Shown: one piece after another, positions 44,446 through 53,684 of the stretch | Numbering within the stretch: position 1 is the stretch's first letter | How the letters are laid out: the number at the start of each line of letters is the position of its first letter | Assembly (NCBI RefSeq): GCF_013113835.1 | Contig: NZ_VTYQ01000001.1 | Span: 62,001 to 126,000 of the forward strand | Direction of reading: 5' to 3' | Length of the DNA stretch: 64,000 nt | Source: Vibrio sp. RE88 | Lineage (GTDB): Bacteria > Pseudomonadota > Gammaproteobacteria > Enterobacterales > Vibrionaceae | Notes under the pieces: generated by a model | Seen by the model: the letters and a program-made list of their open reading frames with translations, nothing else | Databases searched by the model: none | Told to the model about the DNA's origin: nothing | Made by a program: the position numbers and the translations under genes

Positions 44446-44874
44446 GTGTCTTCAATGTTAAAGCTGCTCTTGGTCGTCGTAACGCTCGGTGCAGGCTTCT
44501 TCGCCGGTGACATTTACCAGTGGTTTAAAACCCGTTCCCAAGTCAAACCTTTGTCAGAATATTGTTTACTCACTACTGAAGCTTGTGAAAGCAACGATGT
44601 TCGTATAAAAGTTGATCGCGACATCAGTCAGCCACTGGTACCCACTGAAATCGTCGTCGACTGGCCCGAAGCTCAACAGGAAAGTCTGTTGCTGACTTTG
44701 GAAGGCCACGAGATGGAAATGGGTACCGCCGTATTTAAACTCAATAAAAGCTCAACAGGTCAGTTTACAGGCCAGGTTATTCTGCCGGTATGTACGACTG
44801 ATGCCATGACTTGGGTTGGCGAACTCACTGACGGCCAACGGAGTGTGAGCACCTCGATTAGGATGGAACAATGA
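44446..44874 (+). CDS. Membrane-anchored periplasmic protein of a copper operon
   Basis: A 142-residue protein with one N-terminal membrane segment (~4-24) and a periplasmic beta-rich domain. It contains LEGHEMEMGTAVFKL, a His/Met-rich stretch of the kind that can bind copper, and two cysteines near CLLTTEAC. It resembles YtkA/FixH-like beta-sandwich proteins, by pattern only. The start is GTG 44446, with AAAGAGAGA upstream. It overlaps the SCO gene by four bases (ATGA), so it should share its pathway: copper delivery to cytochrome oxidase. Confidence 0.68.
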   Translation: MSSMLKLLLVVVTLGAGFFAGDIYQWFKTRSQVKPLSEYCLLTTEACESNDVRIKVDRDISQPLVPTEIVVDWPEAQQESLLLTLEGHEMEMGTAVFKLNKSSTGQFTGQVILPVCTTDAMTWVGELTDGQRSVSTSIRMEQ

Positions 44875-45470
44875 GTAAGAACTGGTCTTTAATTTTAGTT
44901 GCTGCGTTTGCACTAGGCTTTGGCGTGAAAGCGTATCTGGATTCACAGCCAGCGACCGAGGCTCCTGCTGCAACCAGTAAAGAAGTCGTCCTGTTCGGTG
45001 AAAACGATAAACCGGTCAAAATCTTCGATCAACAAGACTCTCGCGTACGCATCGTTTACTTTGGATTCACACGTTGTCCAGATGTCTGCCCAACCTCGCT
45101 AGCCATGTTAGCAGGCGCGCTGAATCAGGTGGATGATGAGGTAAAATCTCACTTCAGACCTATGTTTGTTTCGCTCGATCCTGAACGTGATGCCGCGGCG
45201 GACTCTTACAAATACGCCCAGTACTTCCATCCAATGATTGAAGGCTTGTCCGCGCCACTCGATGTCACCACACCTCTAGCACATAAATACGGCGTCATTT
45301 TCCGTAAGACCAAATTAGAAAACTCGGAGCTCAAGTACACCCTTGACCACAGCTCCTATTTTTATTTCCTAAAACCAGATGGCACATTAATTACTAAAGT
45401 GCCACACACGCTGACACCGGCTCCTTTGGTTGAAGCGATGAAAACACTTACGTCACAAGGAAAATCCTAA
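44871..45470 (+). CDS. SCO1/SenC copper chaperone
   Basis: A 199-residue membrane-anchored thioredoxin-fold protein. Membrane segment ~4-20; the copper-binding CxxxC is in FGFTRCPDVCPTSL (~65), and the third ligand is the histidine in YTLDHSSYFYFL (~163). SCO proteins insert copper into the CuA site of cytochrome c oxidase or reduce its cysteines. The gene overlaps its neighbours on both sides (ATGA before, TAATG after), showing tight translational coupling. Confidence 0.92.
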   Translation: MSKNWSLILVAAFALGFGVKAYLDSQPATEAPAATSKEVVLFGENDKPVKIFDQQDSRVRIVYFGFTRCPDVCPTSLAMLAGALNQVDDEVKSHFRPMFVSLDPERDAAADSYKYAQYFHPMIEGLSAPLDVTTPLAHKYGVIFRKTKLENSELKYTLDHSSYFYFLKPDGTLITKVPHTLTPAPLVEAMKTLTSQGKS

Positions 45471-45922
45471 TGAAGTTAAAAGCCCTCATTTTAGCGTCTA
45501 TCGCACTTAGCCCACTTGCTCACGCTGCTTCAGACATCATGCTATCCCATACCTATGCACGTGCGACACCACCGAGTGCAGCCACTAGTGCTGTGTTCAC
45601 TGAAATCATGAACCACAGCGCAAAAGACCACGTTATCGTATCAGCCAGTACAGACGCTGCAGGCAAAGTTGAGCTGCATGATGTGATTAAAGATGGCGAT
45701 GTAATGAAAATGCGTCAGGTAGAGCAAATTACTGTGCCAGCCAATGGCATGGTCGAGCTAAAACCCGGTAGCCTACACATTATGTTATTTGACCTGAAAA
45801 AGCCGCTGGTCGAAGGTGAGAGCATTGATGTGAAACTAACCTTCGCAAACGGTGAGGAGCAGACTGTCTCAGCACCTATCAAGAAAGTCATGAGTGGAAT
45901 GAGCCACAAACATCATCACTAA
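45470..45922 (+). CDS. PCu(A)C periplasmic copper chaperone
   Basis: A 150-residue exported protein with a signal peptide (~1-19, LAHAAS). The copper site of the PCuAC family is visible as H (LHDVIKDGDVMKM, ~68), two Met (VMKMRQV), and LHIMLFDLKKPL (~102-105). A His-rich tail (SHKHHH) ends it. It hands Cu(I) to SCO or directly to oxidase. Last gene of the three-gene copper operon, followed by a terminator. Confidence 0.93.
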   Translation: MKLKALILASIALSPLAHAASDIMLSHTYARATPPSAATSAVFTEIMNHSAKDHVIVSASTDAAGKVELHDVIKDGDVMKMRQVEQITVPANGMVELKPGSLHIMLFDLKKPLVEGESIDVKLTFANGEEQTVSAPIKKVMSGMSHKHHH

Positions 45923-45934
45923 GTTTTGTTGATT

Positions 45935-45958
45935 AGCCCGGCCTTCGCTGGGCTTTTT
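45935..45958. terminator. Terminator between the PCu(A)C and LysR genes
   Basis: Stem AGCCCGGC/GCTGGGCT with a CTTC loop and a T5 run. Confidence 0.85.
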
Positions 45959-45971
45959 AATTGTTCACTCT

Positions 45972-46925
45972 TTAGCGAGTTGGGTAGAGGTGAGCAAAGT
46001 TGTCCACCTGCTTTTCCCAGATTGGTGGTGTACCAATATGTGCCTGCACCGCAGAAATAAACTCTCTAACCAGCGCCGTTTGCTTACGATGTGGGTACAG
46101 GGCGTAAAGGGCGAGGCCGCGATTACATAGAGTGTAATGCGTCAGGATCGGTTTCAGGCTCATCTCGGCAACTGGACGGTATAGGTTGGAAGATGAAATC
46201 ATGGCATAGCCAAGCCCATCTTGGACGGCCGCCAGTAAGGTCAGCACATCATTGACCTTATATTTACCCGTCATTTTGTGATTAATGAAGGTACTGCCAC
46301 CCGGCGTTTCGCTAATACGTGCCGTATCTACGGTTAATGGCCCATTACTATAGACGACAGAAGGCAAGCTCATTAGCTCGTCCGGCGTCTGAGGTTCTCC
46401 GTGCTGCTCGATAAAGCTTTCAGACGCCAAAATCACCGGTCTGATATCAGCGATTTTCTTCGCAATCAAACTCGAATCTTCTAATCGACCCAGACGAAAT
46501 GCGACATCAAAGTGATCAGAAATAATATCTGAACGCTTATCATCCATTTGCAGGTTAATTTCCACCTCAGGATAACTGCGCATAAATTGCGTAATCACAG
46601 GCTGAAGGTAGTGCTGACCAATATGCAGAGGGGCGGTAATACGTATGCGCCCTTTCGGCCTTTCCTGATAAGAGTCTGCGATGGAGTGAACATGCCCTAA
46701 AGTCCCAACCAGATTATGTGCCTGCTCGAGAATTTCTTCACCCGCTGGCGTTAGGGAAAAGGAGCGCGTTGAGCGATTAAGAAGCTGCACACCCAGCTCT
46801 ACTTCCAGTTTTTTGATCTGTTTTGACAACGATGAGTTGTCCATATTGTGTAAGGTCGCAGCTTTAGTAAAAGAGCCCTGCTGCACCACATCAATAAACA
46901 GCGCTAACTGGTTAACCAAGGACAT
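45972..46925 (-). CDS. LysR family regulator
   Basis: A 317-residue LysR regulator. The helix-turn-helix (~1-60) reads FTKAATLHNMDNSSLSKQIKKLE; the effector domain (~88-295) opens RIRITAPLHIGQHYLQPVI, the form typical of the CrgA/DmlR group. AGGAGGAG precedes the ATG. It lies nine bases after the YaiI gene on the same strand, so the two may be co-transcribed. Target genes unknown. Confidence 0.88.
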   Translation of the reverse strand: MSLVNQLALFIDVVQQGSFTKAATLHNMDNSSLSKQIKKLEVELGVQLLNRSTRSFSLTPAGEEILEQAHNLVGTLGHVHSIADSYQERPKGRIRITAPLHIGQHYLQPVITQFMRSYPEVEINLQMDDKRSDIISDHFDVAFRLGRLEDSSLIAKKIADIRPVILASESFIEQHGEPQTPDELMSLPSVVYSNGPLTVDTARISETPGGSTFINHKMTGKYKVNDVLTLLAAVQDGLGYAMISSSNLYRPVAEMSLKPILTHYTLCNRGLALYALYPHRKQTALVREFISAVQAHIGTPPIWEKQVDNFAHLYPTR

Positions 46926-46934
46926 CCACTCCTC

Positions 46935-47393
46935 CTATTTTTGCGCCCTTTGCCACTGCACTAACCATTTGTCTAAATGGTTAGCAAATTGCTGTCGATC
47001 CGCTTGGTTTAGCGGTGCTGGGCCACCTGTTTGCACACCACTACTGCGCATGGTTTCCATAAAATCACGGATATTGAGGCGTGACTTTATGTTCTCTTTG
47101 GTAAACTGCTCACCCCGAGAACTTAACACGTGACCACCTTTGGTAATGATCTCGTCGGCCAGTGGGATGTCACTGGTGATCACCAGATCGCCGGCTTCAC
47201 AGCGCTGGACAATCTCATTATCTGCGACGTCAAAGCCAGCCTGAACTTGTAGCATGGTGACTTTTGGAGAAGCAGGAGTACGGATAAACTGGTTAGCCAC
47301 CAAAGTGACTTCCACACCAGTTCGCTCAGAAGCTCGAAAGAGTATGTCTCTGATAACGACCGGACACGCGTCTGCATCAACCCAAATTTTCAT
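46935..47393 (-). CDS. yaiI: YaiI/YqxD family (DUF188) protein
   Basis: A 152-residue protein of the DUF188 family with a NYN/PIN-like fold. Conserved acidic motifs are [18 protein letters not shown] at the start, [27 protein letters not shown] (~75-100) and [22 protein letters not shown] at the end. Such folds suggest a metal-dependent nuclease, but the function is not established. Confidence 0.92.
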   Translation of the reverse strand: MKIWVDADACPVVIRDILFRASERTGVEVTLVANQFIRTPASPKVTMLQVQAGFDVADNEIVQRCEAGDLVITSDIPLADEIITKGGHVLSSRGEQFTKENIKSRLNIRDFMETMRSSGVQTGGPAPLNQADRQQFANHLDKWLVQWQRAQK

Positions 47394-47456
47394 CTGTTAC
47401 TTTCCTATATCTGCAATTGGCGCCATTACACCGCAAAAGCGCCTTGCTGAATAGCC

Positions 47457-47777
47457 TTATTTGAACTTCACCGCGGTACCACTGACGCTCACCATCATCA
47501 TGCTGCCACCACTGCCAATCACTTCGTAATCAATGTCGATACCGACGATGCCATCGGCACCCAGCTCGCGTGCCCGCTCTTCCATTTCAGCAAAGGCTAT
47601 CTCACGAGCTCGGCCCATCTCTCTTTCATAAGCACCAGAACGGCCACCCACTACATCTCGAATTGCACCAAACATATCTTTAAAGATGTTGGCCCCTAAG
47701 ATAGCTTCACCGACGACAACCCCTAAGTAATCTTGTACAGGTCGGCCTTCAACTACGGAAGTCGTTGTTTTAATCAT
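47457..47777 (-). CDS. YbjQ family (DUF74) protein
   Basis: A 106-residue protein of the YbjQ/UPF0145 family, a small alpha/beta fold that forms pentamers. Key motifs are [31 protein letters not shown] and [26 protein letters not shown] lies about eight bases before the ATG at 47777; a preceding in-frame ATG (47780) is less well spaced. Often labelled heavy-metal-binding, but the role is unproven. Confidence 0.9.
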   Translation of the reverse strand: MIKTTTSVVEGRPVQDYLGVVVGEAILGANIFKDMFGAIRDVVGGRSGAYEREMGRAREIAFAEMEERARELGADGIVGIDIDYEVIGSGGSMMMVSVSGTAVKFK

Positions 47778-47869
47778 CATTTTTCTCCTTTGAATAGCTG
47801 TGATCCATATTAGCAGCGTTTAGACAAAAACCACGGGTGAAAAGTAATCTTGCTATATCAGCCACAAAC

Positions 47870-47904
47870 AAAAAAGCACCAAACGTCATGCGCTTAGTGC
47901 TTTT
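47870..47904 (-). terminator. Terminator after the small lipoprotein gene
   Basis: On the minus strand AAAAGCAC and GTGCTTTT form an eight-base stem over a long loop, followed by more T residues. Confidence 0.6.
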
Positions 47905-47963
47905 AGCAACGAAACACTTCAAGTTGAAGCCGTAAACCCTGAATAGAGCTACACAGAGATCCA

Positions 47964-48155
47964 TCATTTGAGCTTCAATGTGCTACTTTTCGCTGCACTC
48001 ACATCGACGTCTAGTTGCGCGCTGCTGCTGGTTTCGCTGATCTTGATATCCGAGACCGATAACTCAAACTCATTTGACTCTGGGGCGTCACTGCAACCTG
48101 AAAATGCAAAGACTGCAATCACTACCACAACACCTTGTATGACTTTCTTTATCAT
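47964..48155 (-). CDS. Small lipoprotein
   Basis: A 63-residue protein with a lipoprotein signal (VVVVIAVFAFSGC, lipidated Cys at residue 20) and a short acidic, Ser-rich mature part (ELSVSDIKISETSSSAQLDVDVSAAKSSTLKLK). Aspartate at position +2 of the mature protein (SD after the Cys) leaves its final membrane ambiguous. It starts 3 bases after the stop of the 1294-residue gene, whose last codons carry its ribosome site (GGAGG), so the two are coupled. No family recognised. Confidence 0.75.
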   Translation of the reverse strand: MIKKVIQGVVVVIAVFAFSGCSDAPESNEFELSVSDIKISETSSSAQLDVDVSAAKSSTLKLK

Positions 48156-48158
48156 GAG

Positions 48159-51100
48159 TTACCTCCGTTCTGTAGTGGCATCACAGCTCACCAGTCCTGT
48201 AGGGCACTTTTTGAATTGATAGGTGATGACCAGATGCGTATCGCCAGCGCTCAATTGCAAAGGCGTGGATAACGTGAACTCAAGCTGACCGTCGTCTTGA
48301 AGATAAATACCACTGGCGAGCAAGGTATCGCCTTCACCATTCGCATCGGTATCTTGATAAAGCGCGACTAGACTTAAATCAGTTTGCTCATTCAGATCAC
48401 CCGACGAGGATATTTGTAAGCTATCCAATTGGGTTCCTGCCAAACTGGCTGTGACTTTCAACCGCAATACCACTTGTTCTTGGTCGTTACGACTAAAGGT
48501 ATTGGCGTTATTACTCACCACCGCGATGCTGACTTCTGGCGTCGTCGAAGCGACAGCGATACCACCTGGGTCGCTGACAATACCATTGACCTTACCATCG
48601 GCGTCATTAGGGCCACCATCTTCAATCGTGAGCTGAATGCAGTCATCCCCTTGATTCAAACCGCTTTTGAAACTGGCATTACCCGGCGCGGGACAGTCGT
48701 CACTCACACTCGCCGCACTGGCAAGCGAGTTATTTGCATCTTCGACAAACGTAAACCACCCTTTTGATTCAATGTACTTACGATAAATCGCGTTTGCGGG
48801 AATAGCAGAGCTCAGCCGCAGTACAATCTGCGCGGAAGCGGCCAGTCGAAGTTGCTGCACTTCAAAGTCAAACAAGCCGCTTGGATACTGATAATCCCCA
48901 TCCTGCTGCTGAGTGCTGAGGTTGTAATGGTCGACAATGTTATCCATCGACACACCGATGTAATCTTGACCATTGACGTAGGGAACATCGCCCAGAACAA
49001 ACAATAAGCCAGTCTCGGTGTAAGCCAAATGATGGACAGAATCTGAATAAATTTGTGATGAGTTTTGGATTGGGTCAAGGTAATCGGGAATGCCATTTCC
49101 GTTACTGTCGCCGAAGCCTTCGCTGAGATCATCATTCCCATCGCCATCACTGTCTATTAACGCGCTCAGGCTAGGTAGTGCTGAACGAACGCTAATTTCT
49201 CTGCTAATAGTGACGGTGGTTCCGACGGGATCCGTGACCACAACACTCACCTCATGATTTCCGACGTGTCCCTGAGGGTCAAAGCTGAAGGTTTCACTGT
49301 TGAGGCCTTCACTAGGATCAAGTTCAACGTTTGTTTGGCTCCAGACAAAACTATAACCCGCAGTGCTACTCGCACTGTCCACTTGGGCCCTTAGCACCGC
49401 TGTTCCTTGATCCGCAAAAAATACAGAAACTGAGCTGCTTCCCTGACTCAGGACAATACGTGAACTCAAGGCTGCATCATCCAAAATGGCGAAGCTGACG
49501 CTCACATCATTCGCTGCTTCATAGTTGGTATCTCCTGACTGACTCGCGACGATAGTACATACACCTGAAGCAACGAGCGTCACCACGGCATTGGTCACCG
49601 TGCATACGGCGGATGTTGAGGAAGTGAAGCTGACGGACAACCCAGAGGTTGCGGTCGCGCTGATTGCCAGAGTGCTGGCTGATAAAGCCTGAGGGCTGAT
49701 TGCTGCAAAGTTGATAGTCTGGTTGGTTTTATCAGCATTGTCTCCGATGCCGTCTCCATCGGTGTCTTTGGTTTCCGAAGCATCTAATGGAAAGGCATCA
49801 TTAACGTCATCAACGCCGTCACCATCATCGTCTGTATCGGCGTTGTTCCCTATTCCATCTCCATCCGTATCGAGAGCTTCTGAAGCATCGAGTGGGAAAG
49901 CATCACTGCTGTCATCAACACCATCACCGTCATCGTCTGTATCGGCGTTGTTGCCCGTACCGTCGCCATCCGTATCGAGGGTTTCTGAGGCATCGAGTGG
50001 GAAAGCGTCGCTGCTGTCATTGACGCCATCGCCGTCATCGTCTGTATCGGCGCTGTTCCCTGTTCCATCTCCATCTGTATCGAGAGTTTCTGAAGCATCG
50101 AGTGGGAAAGCGTCACTACTGTCATTGACACCGTCGCCATCGTCGTCTGTATCAACGAGATCACTGATGCCATCACCATCGGTATCAAGGTCGTTAATCA
50201 GCTTTACAAACAGCGCCTGCTCGGTGGTATCCGTCATCTCTGCATAGCCCGCAAACACGATATCATTGTCACTGTCCAGCACCATATCTCTGGTAATGAA
50301 CCTATCGTTACCCGGGTCGAGTTTGACCTGACCATTGTCACCAAAGTAGGTATCTAAGCTCCCGTCACTCTTCAAGCGCGCAACATGAAGATCACCATTT
50401 GAGTCATAGCCGGAAACAACAATGCGCCCATCGCTGCTTTTCGCGAGATCGACCGTTTGCAGCGTCTGATTGAGCGTCTGTATCCCCCCGTCACCAAAGC
50501 TTTCGGCGATATCTCCGTCCTCGTTCATAGCGATGATTTGCGACGCTGAGTTGGCCATAAGAATTTTATTATCAGCGGTGCCTAACATGGTTTGAATGGT
50601 GCCAAACACGCTAGGATTAAGGCCCGTGACACCTAAATGAACAAAACTGGTATCGACACTGCCGTCTGTTTTGTTTATTCGAACCAGATAGCGAGAACCA
50701 TTGTTTTGCTGAAGAATGGTAAACAGATAGTTAGCCGTTTCAGCAACCGCCACTGACGTCACGGCGAAAAAGCTCGTTGGTCGTACATCCGCAGAGCCAG
50801 CAGTACCAAAGCTGGTATCCACCGTCAGGTCACTTTTAAAACGAGTGAAGTAAATCGTTGAGATGGGCACGCTGCCATTGGTACTACCTACCATAAAGCC
50901 GCCATCACTGAGTGGAAGTATCCCAATCGGAAACTGAGCTGGCAGCGTATAAATACCAGAAGAAAAGGCACTGGTCAGGCTGCCGGTCGAGTCGATATTG
51001 ACCAACCTAGCTTCAGAGGAGTTACCTTCCCGGCCTATCGCCACATAGCTACCATCATTGGCAACGAACACATCGCCGAGAATTTCATTACAGCCAGTTG

Positions 51101-52043
51101 TGCAGGAAGCGGAACTGAATTGAAGCTTGCCGTCACCATCAAAGGTTGTATTTAGCGTTCCGTCTGAGTTGACCGAGATAACCGTGCCAAACTGACCACT
51201 GAATCCCCCAGCATTATTCTCGTTTTGACCCGCTGCAATAATGCCATCCGTCGACGTGACATCCACGCCATGTTGGTAGGTATAATCTTCATTCGCTTCT
51301 GTGGGAGTGACCAACCACCCCTGACTGTTAAAGCTCAGATCCCAGTCACCTGCATCATTCGTATCCGCGTTGTTCCCTGTGCCATCACCATCGACGTCAA
51401 AGGACTCACTGGCGTCATTGACGAATGCATCCAACTGGTCGATCACGCCATCTCCGTCGGTATCATTGTCAATGTAAAATGACAGTGTGACCCGATTGGC
51501 GGCGTTATTGTTACTGTCACCCGCTTGGTCAGCGTAGACCATACACAGACCACTGGTCACAAAGCTCAAAGTGGTGCCAGAAACCGTACAGACACTGGTC
51601 GTATTCGACCCAAATGTGACGCTTAAATTGGCAGTGGTCACCGCCGATAATGTTAATGAACTATTGGCTAAATTTTGCGGGCCAGGATTAGGAAAGAGAA
51701 TACTTTGTGTATCTTTCGCTATCGTGGTTGACTGCGAAACATCTGGCGCTGGGTCGTAAGTGCCATCACCTGCCTGTGAAGCAACAATTGTACAGGTTCC
51801 GGTCGCGCCAATCGCAACATAAGGGCCTGAAATCGTACAGACAGAGGGCGTAGAGGAGGCAAAACTGACCGTTAAACCAGAGGTTGCCGTTGCGTTGATC
51901 GCAAATCGTGTATCCCCCACGTCATAGCTACCCGTCAGCGTAAAATCTATTGTTTGACTGAGCCCTGCCATGGCACATAGAGGTAAGAGATAAAGGCTAA
52001 CTCCTAAGCTGAAATTTCGCCTTTTTCTGCACCTGCCCATCAT
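48159..52043 (-). CDS. Large secreted protein with delta-60 and thrombospondin type 3 repeats
   Basis: A 1294-residue exported protein. Signal peptide ~1-27 (LCAMAG). Two Ig/MBG-like units (~28-190, pattern VCTISG..GTCTIVASQAGDGTY) and a third copy (~790-865) flank a delta-60 repeat beta-propeller region (~230-610; D-T-S-F-G-type units) and five calcium-binding thrombospondin type 3 repeats (~625-780). A PKD-like domain (~880-960) and a choice-of-anchor U-like domain (~990-1180) follow. No sorting or transmembrane tail is visible: it ends YQFKKCPTGLVSCDATTERR. It is probably a cell-surface or released adhesive protein; function unknown. It is coupled to the small lipoprotein downstream. Confidence 0.8.
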   Translation of the reverse strand: MMGRCRKRRNFSLGVSLYLLPLCAMAGLSQTIDFTLTGSYDVGDTRFAINATATSGLTVSFASSTPSVCTISGPYVAIGATGTCTIVASQAGDGTYDPAPDVSQSTTIAKDTQSILFPNPGPQNLANSSLTLSAVTTANLSVTFGSNTTSVCTVSGTTLSFVTSGLCMVYADQAGDSNNNAANRVTLSFYIDNDTDGDGVIDQLDAFVNDASESFDVDGDGTGNNADTNDAGDWDLSFNSQGWLVTPTEANEDYTYQHGVDVTSTDGIIAAGQNENNAGGFSGQFGTVISVNSDGTLNTTFDGDGKLQFSSASCTTGCNEILGDVFVANDGSYVAIGREGNSSEARLVNIDSTGSLTSAFSSGIYTLPAQFPIGILPLSDGGFMVGSTNGSVPISTIYFTRFKSDLTVDTSFGTAGSADVRPTSFFAVTSVAVAETANYLFTILQQNNGSRYLVRINKTDGSVDTSFVHLGVTGLNPSVFGTIQTMLGTADNKILMANSASQIIAMNEDGDIAESFGDGGIQTLNQTLQTVDLAKSSDGRIVVSGYDSNGDLHVARLKSDGSLDTYFGDNGQVKLDPGNDRFITRDMVLDSDNDIVFAGYAEMTDTTEQALFVKLINDLDTDGDGISDLVDTDDDGDGVNDSSDAFPLDASETLDTDGDGTGNSADTDDDGDGVNDSSDAFPLDASETLDTDGDGTGNNADTDDDGDGVDDSSDAFPLDASEALDTDGDGIGNNADTDDDGDGVDDVNDAFPLDASETKDTDGDGIGDNADKTNQTINFAAISPQALSASTLAISATATSGLSVSFTSSTSAVCTVTNAVVTLVASGVCTIVASQSGDTNYEAANDVSVSFAILDDAALSSRIVLSQGSSSVSVFFADQGTAVLRAQVDSASSTAGYSFVWSQTNVELDPSEGLNSETFSFDPQGHVGNHEVSVVVTDPVGTTVTISREISVRSALPSLSALIDSDGDGNDDLSEGFGDSNGNGIPDYLDPIQNSSQIYSDSVHHLAYTETGLLFVLGDVPYVNGQDYIGVSMDNIVDHYNLSTQQQDGDYQYPSGLFDFEVQQLRLAASAQIVLRLSSAIPANAIYRKYIESKGWFTFVEDANNSLASAASVSDDCPAPGNASFKSGLNQGDDCIQLTIEDGGPNDADGKVNGIVSDPGGIAVASTTPEVSIAVVSNNANTFSRNDQEQVVLRLKVTASLAGTQLDSLQISSSGDLNEQTDLSLVALYQDTDANGEGDTLLASGIYLQDDGQLEFTLSTPLQLSAGDTHLVITYQFKKCPTGLVSCDATTERR
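49748..50193 (-). repeat. 108-base tandem repeats encoding TSP3 units
   Basis: About four to five near-identical 108-base units inside the 1294-residue gene, each encoding 36 residues of the pattern DGDGxGNNADTDDDGDGVxD followed by SSDAFPLDASET. The high DNA identity suggests recent duplication and possible copy-number change by slippage. Confidence 0.88.
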
Positions 52044-52197
52044 CCACCAAATCCCTGTATTCTCTGGATACGGAATACATAGCTAATGCCTTACAATTAG
52101 CTAGCTCGCTTTCCTTCCACTTAACGACTTATCTATCAATAATAGTCAATAAACAGGGCTGGCATTTAATTTGGAGGTTTTTGAAATAGGGTCGTTT

Positions 52198-52959
52198 TTA
52201 TCCGTTGCTTGGCGATTGAGCACTTGGAATGGCTTTAACATTCAGCTCATTAGGTAAGTGATCTTTATTGGTGTAAATACGTTCAAAATGAGCAAGAGGC
52301 GCAACCTTGATCGCAGTAGTGCGCTCCCATTTAGTGGCATCCGCCACCAGCCAAGTTTGGCGACTGTTGCGCATGATGGATTGAGACAAATCCGATTCTA
52401 ACTGCTCGTGCTCCATTGCGAAGTGACTGCTTGTCACCGATGCGCAGCCGCATAGGCCGATATCGGCTTCAAAGCCCTCGAAGAAGTGAACCACACTGCT
52501 CCCCACCAGATCTTGATGCTCACGGCGAAACAGGCCGCCGGCAAGGTAGACTTCAATGTTCTGATTGGCTTCTAAGATTTTCGCGACTTGCAGGTTATTG
52601 GTAACGACGCGCAAGGTAGTTTTCCCCAATAGAAACTGAGCAATGCGCGTAACCGTAGTTCCAATACCAATCATCACGGTCGCACCATCTGGAATCGCTT
52701 CCGCGACCGCCATGGCGATGTCATCTTTGGTGGTCGACTCCACCTCTGAACGAAAGCGATAGCTGGTGTTTGTTAAGGTAGCAGGCAAACTGATCCCACC
52801 GTGAACTCGACGCGCTAGCCCTTGCTCGCACAAATTGTTTACATCGCGCCGAATGGTTTGCGTGGTCACTGAAAACAACTCGGCCAACTGGTCGATCTGA
52901 ACATCCTGATCCACTTTAAGGGTCGCGAGAATCTGTTTTTGGCGTTGGTTCAGTTCCAT
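52198..52959 (-). CDS. DeoR family repressor
   Basis: A 253-residue regulator. N-terminal DeoR helix-turn-helix (~1-60: LNQRQKQILATLKVDQDVQIDQLAELFSVTTQTIRRDVNNL). C-terminal sugar-phosphate-binding DeoRC domain (~75-235) with VMIGIGTTVTRIAQFL, LRVVTNNLQVAKIL and IGLCGCASV. It is closest in style to GlpR. It lies eight bases downstream of the glycerophosphodiesterase gene, in one unit with it, and probably controls that gene and the divergent TRAP operon through the ATGTTCAT repeats between them. Confidence 0.9.
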   Translation of the reverse strand: MELNQRQKQILATLKVDQDVQIDQLAELFSVTTQTIRRDVNNLCEQGLARRVHGGISLPATLTNTSYRFRSEVESTTKDDIAMAVAEAIPDGATVMIGIGTTVTRIAQFLLGKTTLRVVTNNLQVAKILEANQNIEVYLAGGLFRREHQDLVGSSVVHFFEGFEADIGLCGCASVTSSHFAMEHEQLESDLSQSIMRNSRQTWLVADATKWERTTAIKVAPLAHFERIYTNKDHLPNELNVKAIPSAQSPSNG

Positions 52960-52967
52960 AGTTCCTA

Positions 52968-53672
52968 CTAAAATTCGTTTGGCTTATCCGTGATGATGTA
53001 ATCCACACCCAAATCGTAAAACGCTTGTGCTTTGTCTGGTGCATTCAACGTCCAAACCTTTAACACCAAACCCGCGTTTTTAATCGACTTCGCAATCTTA
53101 GCATCAAGAATTTTGTGATCAATGTGGATGCTGAACAAGTCCAAGTCTTGCAACGACTCTAGGCTAAAATCATTCCACACTTCGCAGATGAATCCACGTC
53201 TTACTTCTGGTATCTGCGCTTGGCAAATGGCCAGTGCCTCTTTGCTAAAACTTGATAAAAGCAGCTTATCCAACGGGTAGTTTTTCTGCTTCACTACCTT
53301 AACTACTTGCTCGACCAGAGTGTCGATAGTTTTGTCATCGTAGGTTTTCAACTCAAGGTTCAGCGTGAGCCCGAGTTCGACACATTTATCCAACGCCTCT
53401 TCGAGAGTGGGAATGGATACTCCTTCGAACGATGCACCGAACCAACTCCCTGCATCGAGTGCTTTAAGCGCCTTAGTATCAAGGTCTGATACTTTACCTT
53501 TGCCGTTGGTACAACGATCAACCGTCTTATCGTGAATGATAACTGGAACGTTGTCGGCGCTGAGTTGGGTGTCGATTTCTACCCATAGGGCACCTGACTG
53601 AGCAGCGTATTCAATGCTCACCAAAGTATTCTCTGGTGCTAACGATGCTGCACCGCGATGGCCTGTAATCAT
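52968..53672 (-). CDS. Cytoplasmic glycerophosphodiester phosphodiesterase (UgpQ-like)
   Basis: A 234-residue TIM-barrel enzyme without a signal peptide. The GDPD active site is visible: ITGHRGAASLAPENTL (His, Arg and Glu), WVEIDTQLSADNVPVIIHD (metal-binding Glu/Asp and catalytic His) and LNLELKTYD (Glu, Lys). The C-terminal VKVWTLN and DYIITDKP motifs are conserved. It releases glycerol 3-phosphate from deacylated phospholipid-like diesters. Transcribed with a DeoR regulator and divergent from a TRAP transporter and HAD phosphatase; E. coli UgpQ instead sits with an ABC transporter. Confidence 0.93.
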   Translation of the reverse strand: MITGHRGAASLAPENTLVSIEYAAQSGALWVEIDTQLSADNVPVIIHDKTVDRCTNGKGKVSDLDTKALKALDAGSWFGASFEGVSIPTLEEALDKCVELGLTLNLELKTYDDKTIDTLVEQVVKVVKQKNYPLDKLLLSSFSKEALAICQAQIPEVRRGFICEVWNDFSLESLQDLDLFSIHIDHKILDAKIAKSIKNAGLVLKVWTLNAPDKAQAFYDLGVDYIITDKPNEF

Positions 53673-53684
53673 AGTGTACTCTCA

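Noticed and set aside
47770..47967. A 65-codon minus-strand frame between the YbjQ and lipoprotein genes
   Set aside because: It runs through a predicted terminator, overlaps both neighbours and has no protein-like pattern.
49711..50247. A 178-codon open frame on the plus strand
   Set aside because: It lies opposite the thrombospondin-type repeats; its Ser/Pro-rich repeated translation is a by-product of the 108-base tandem repeats on the minus strand, and it has no ribosome site.
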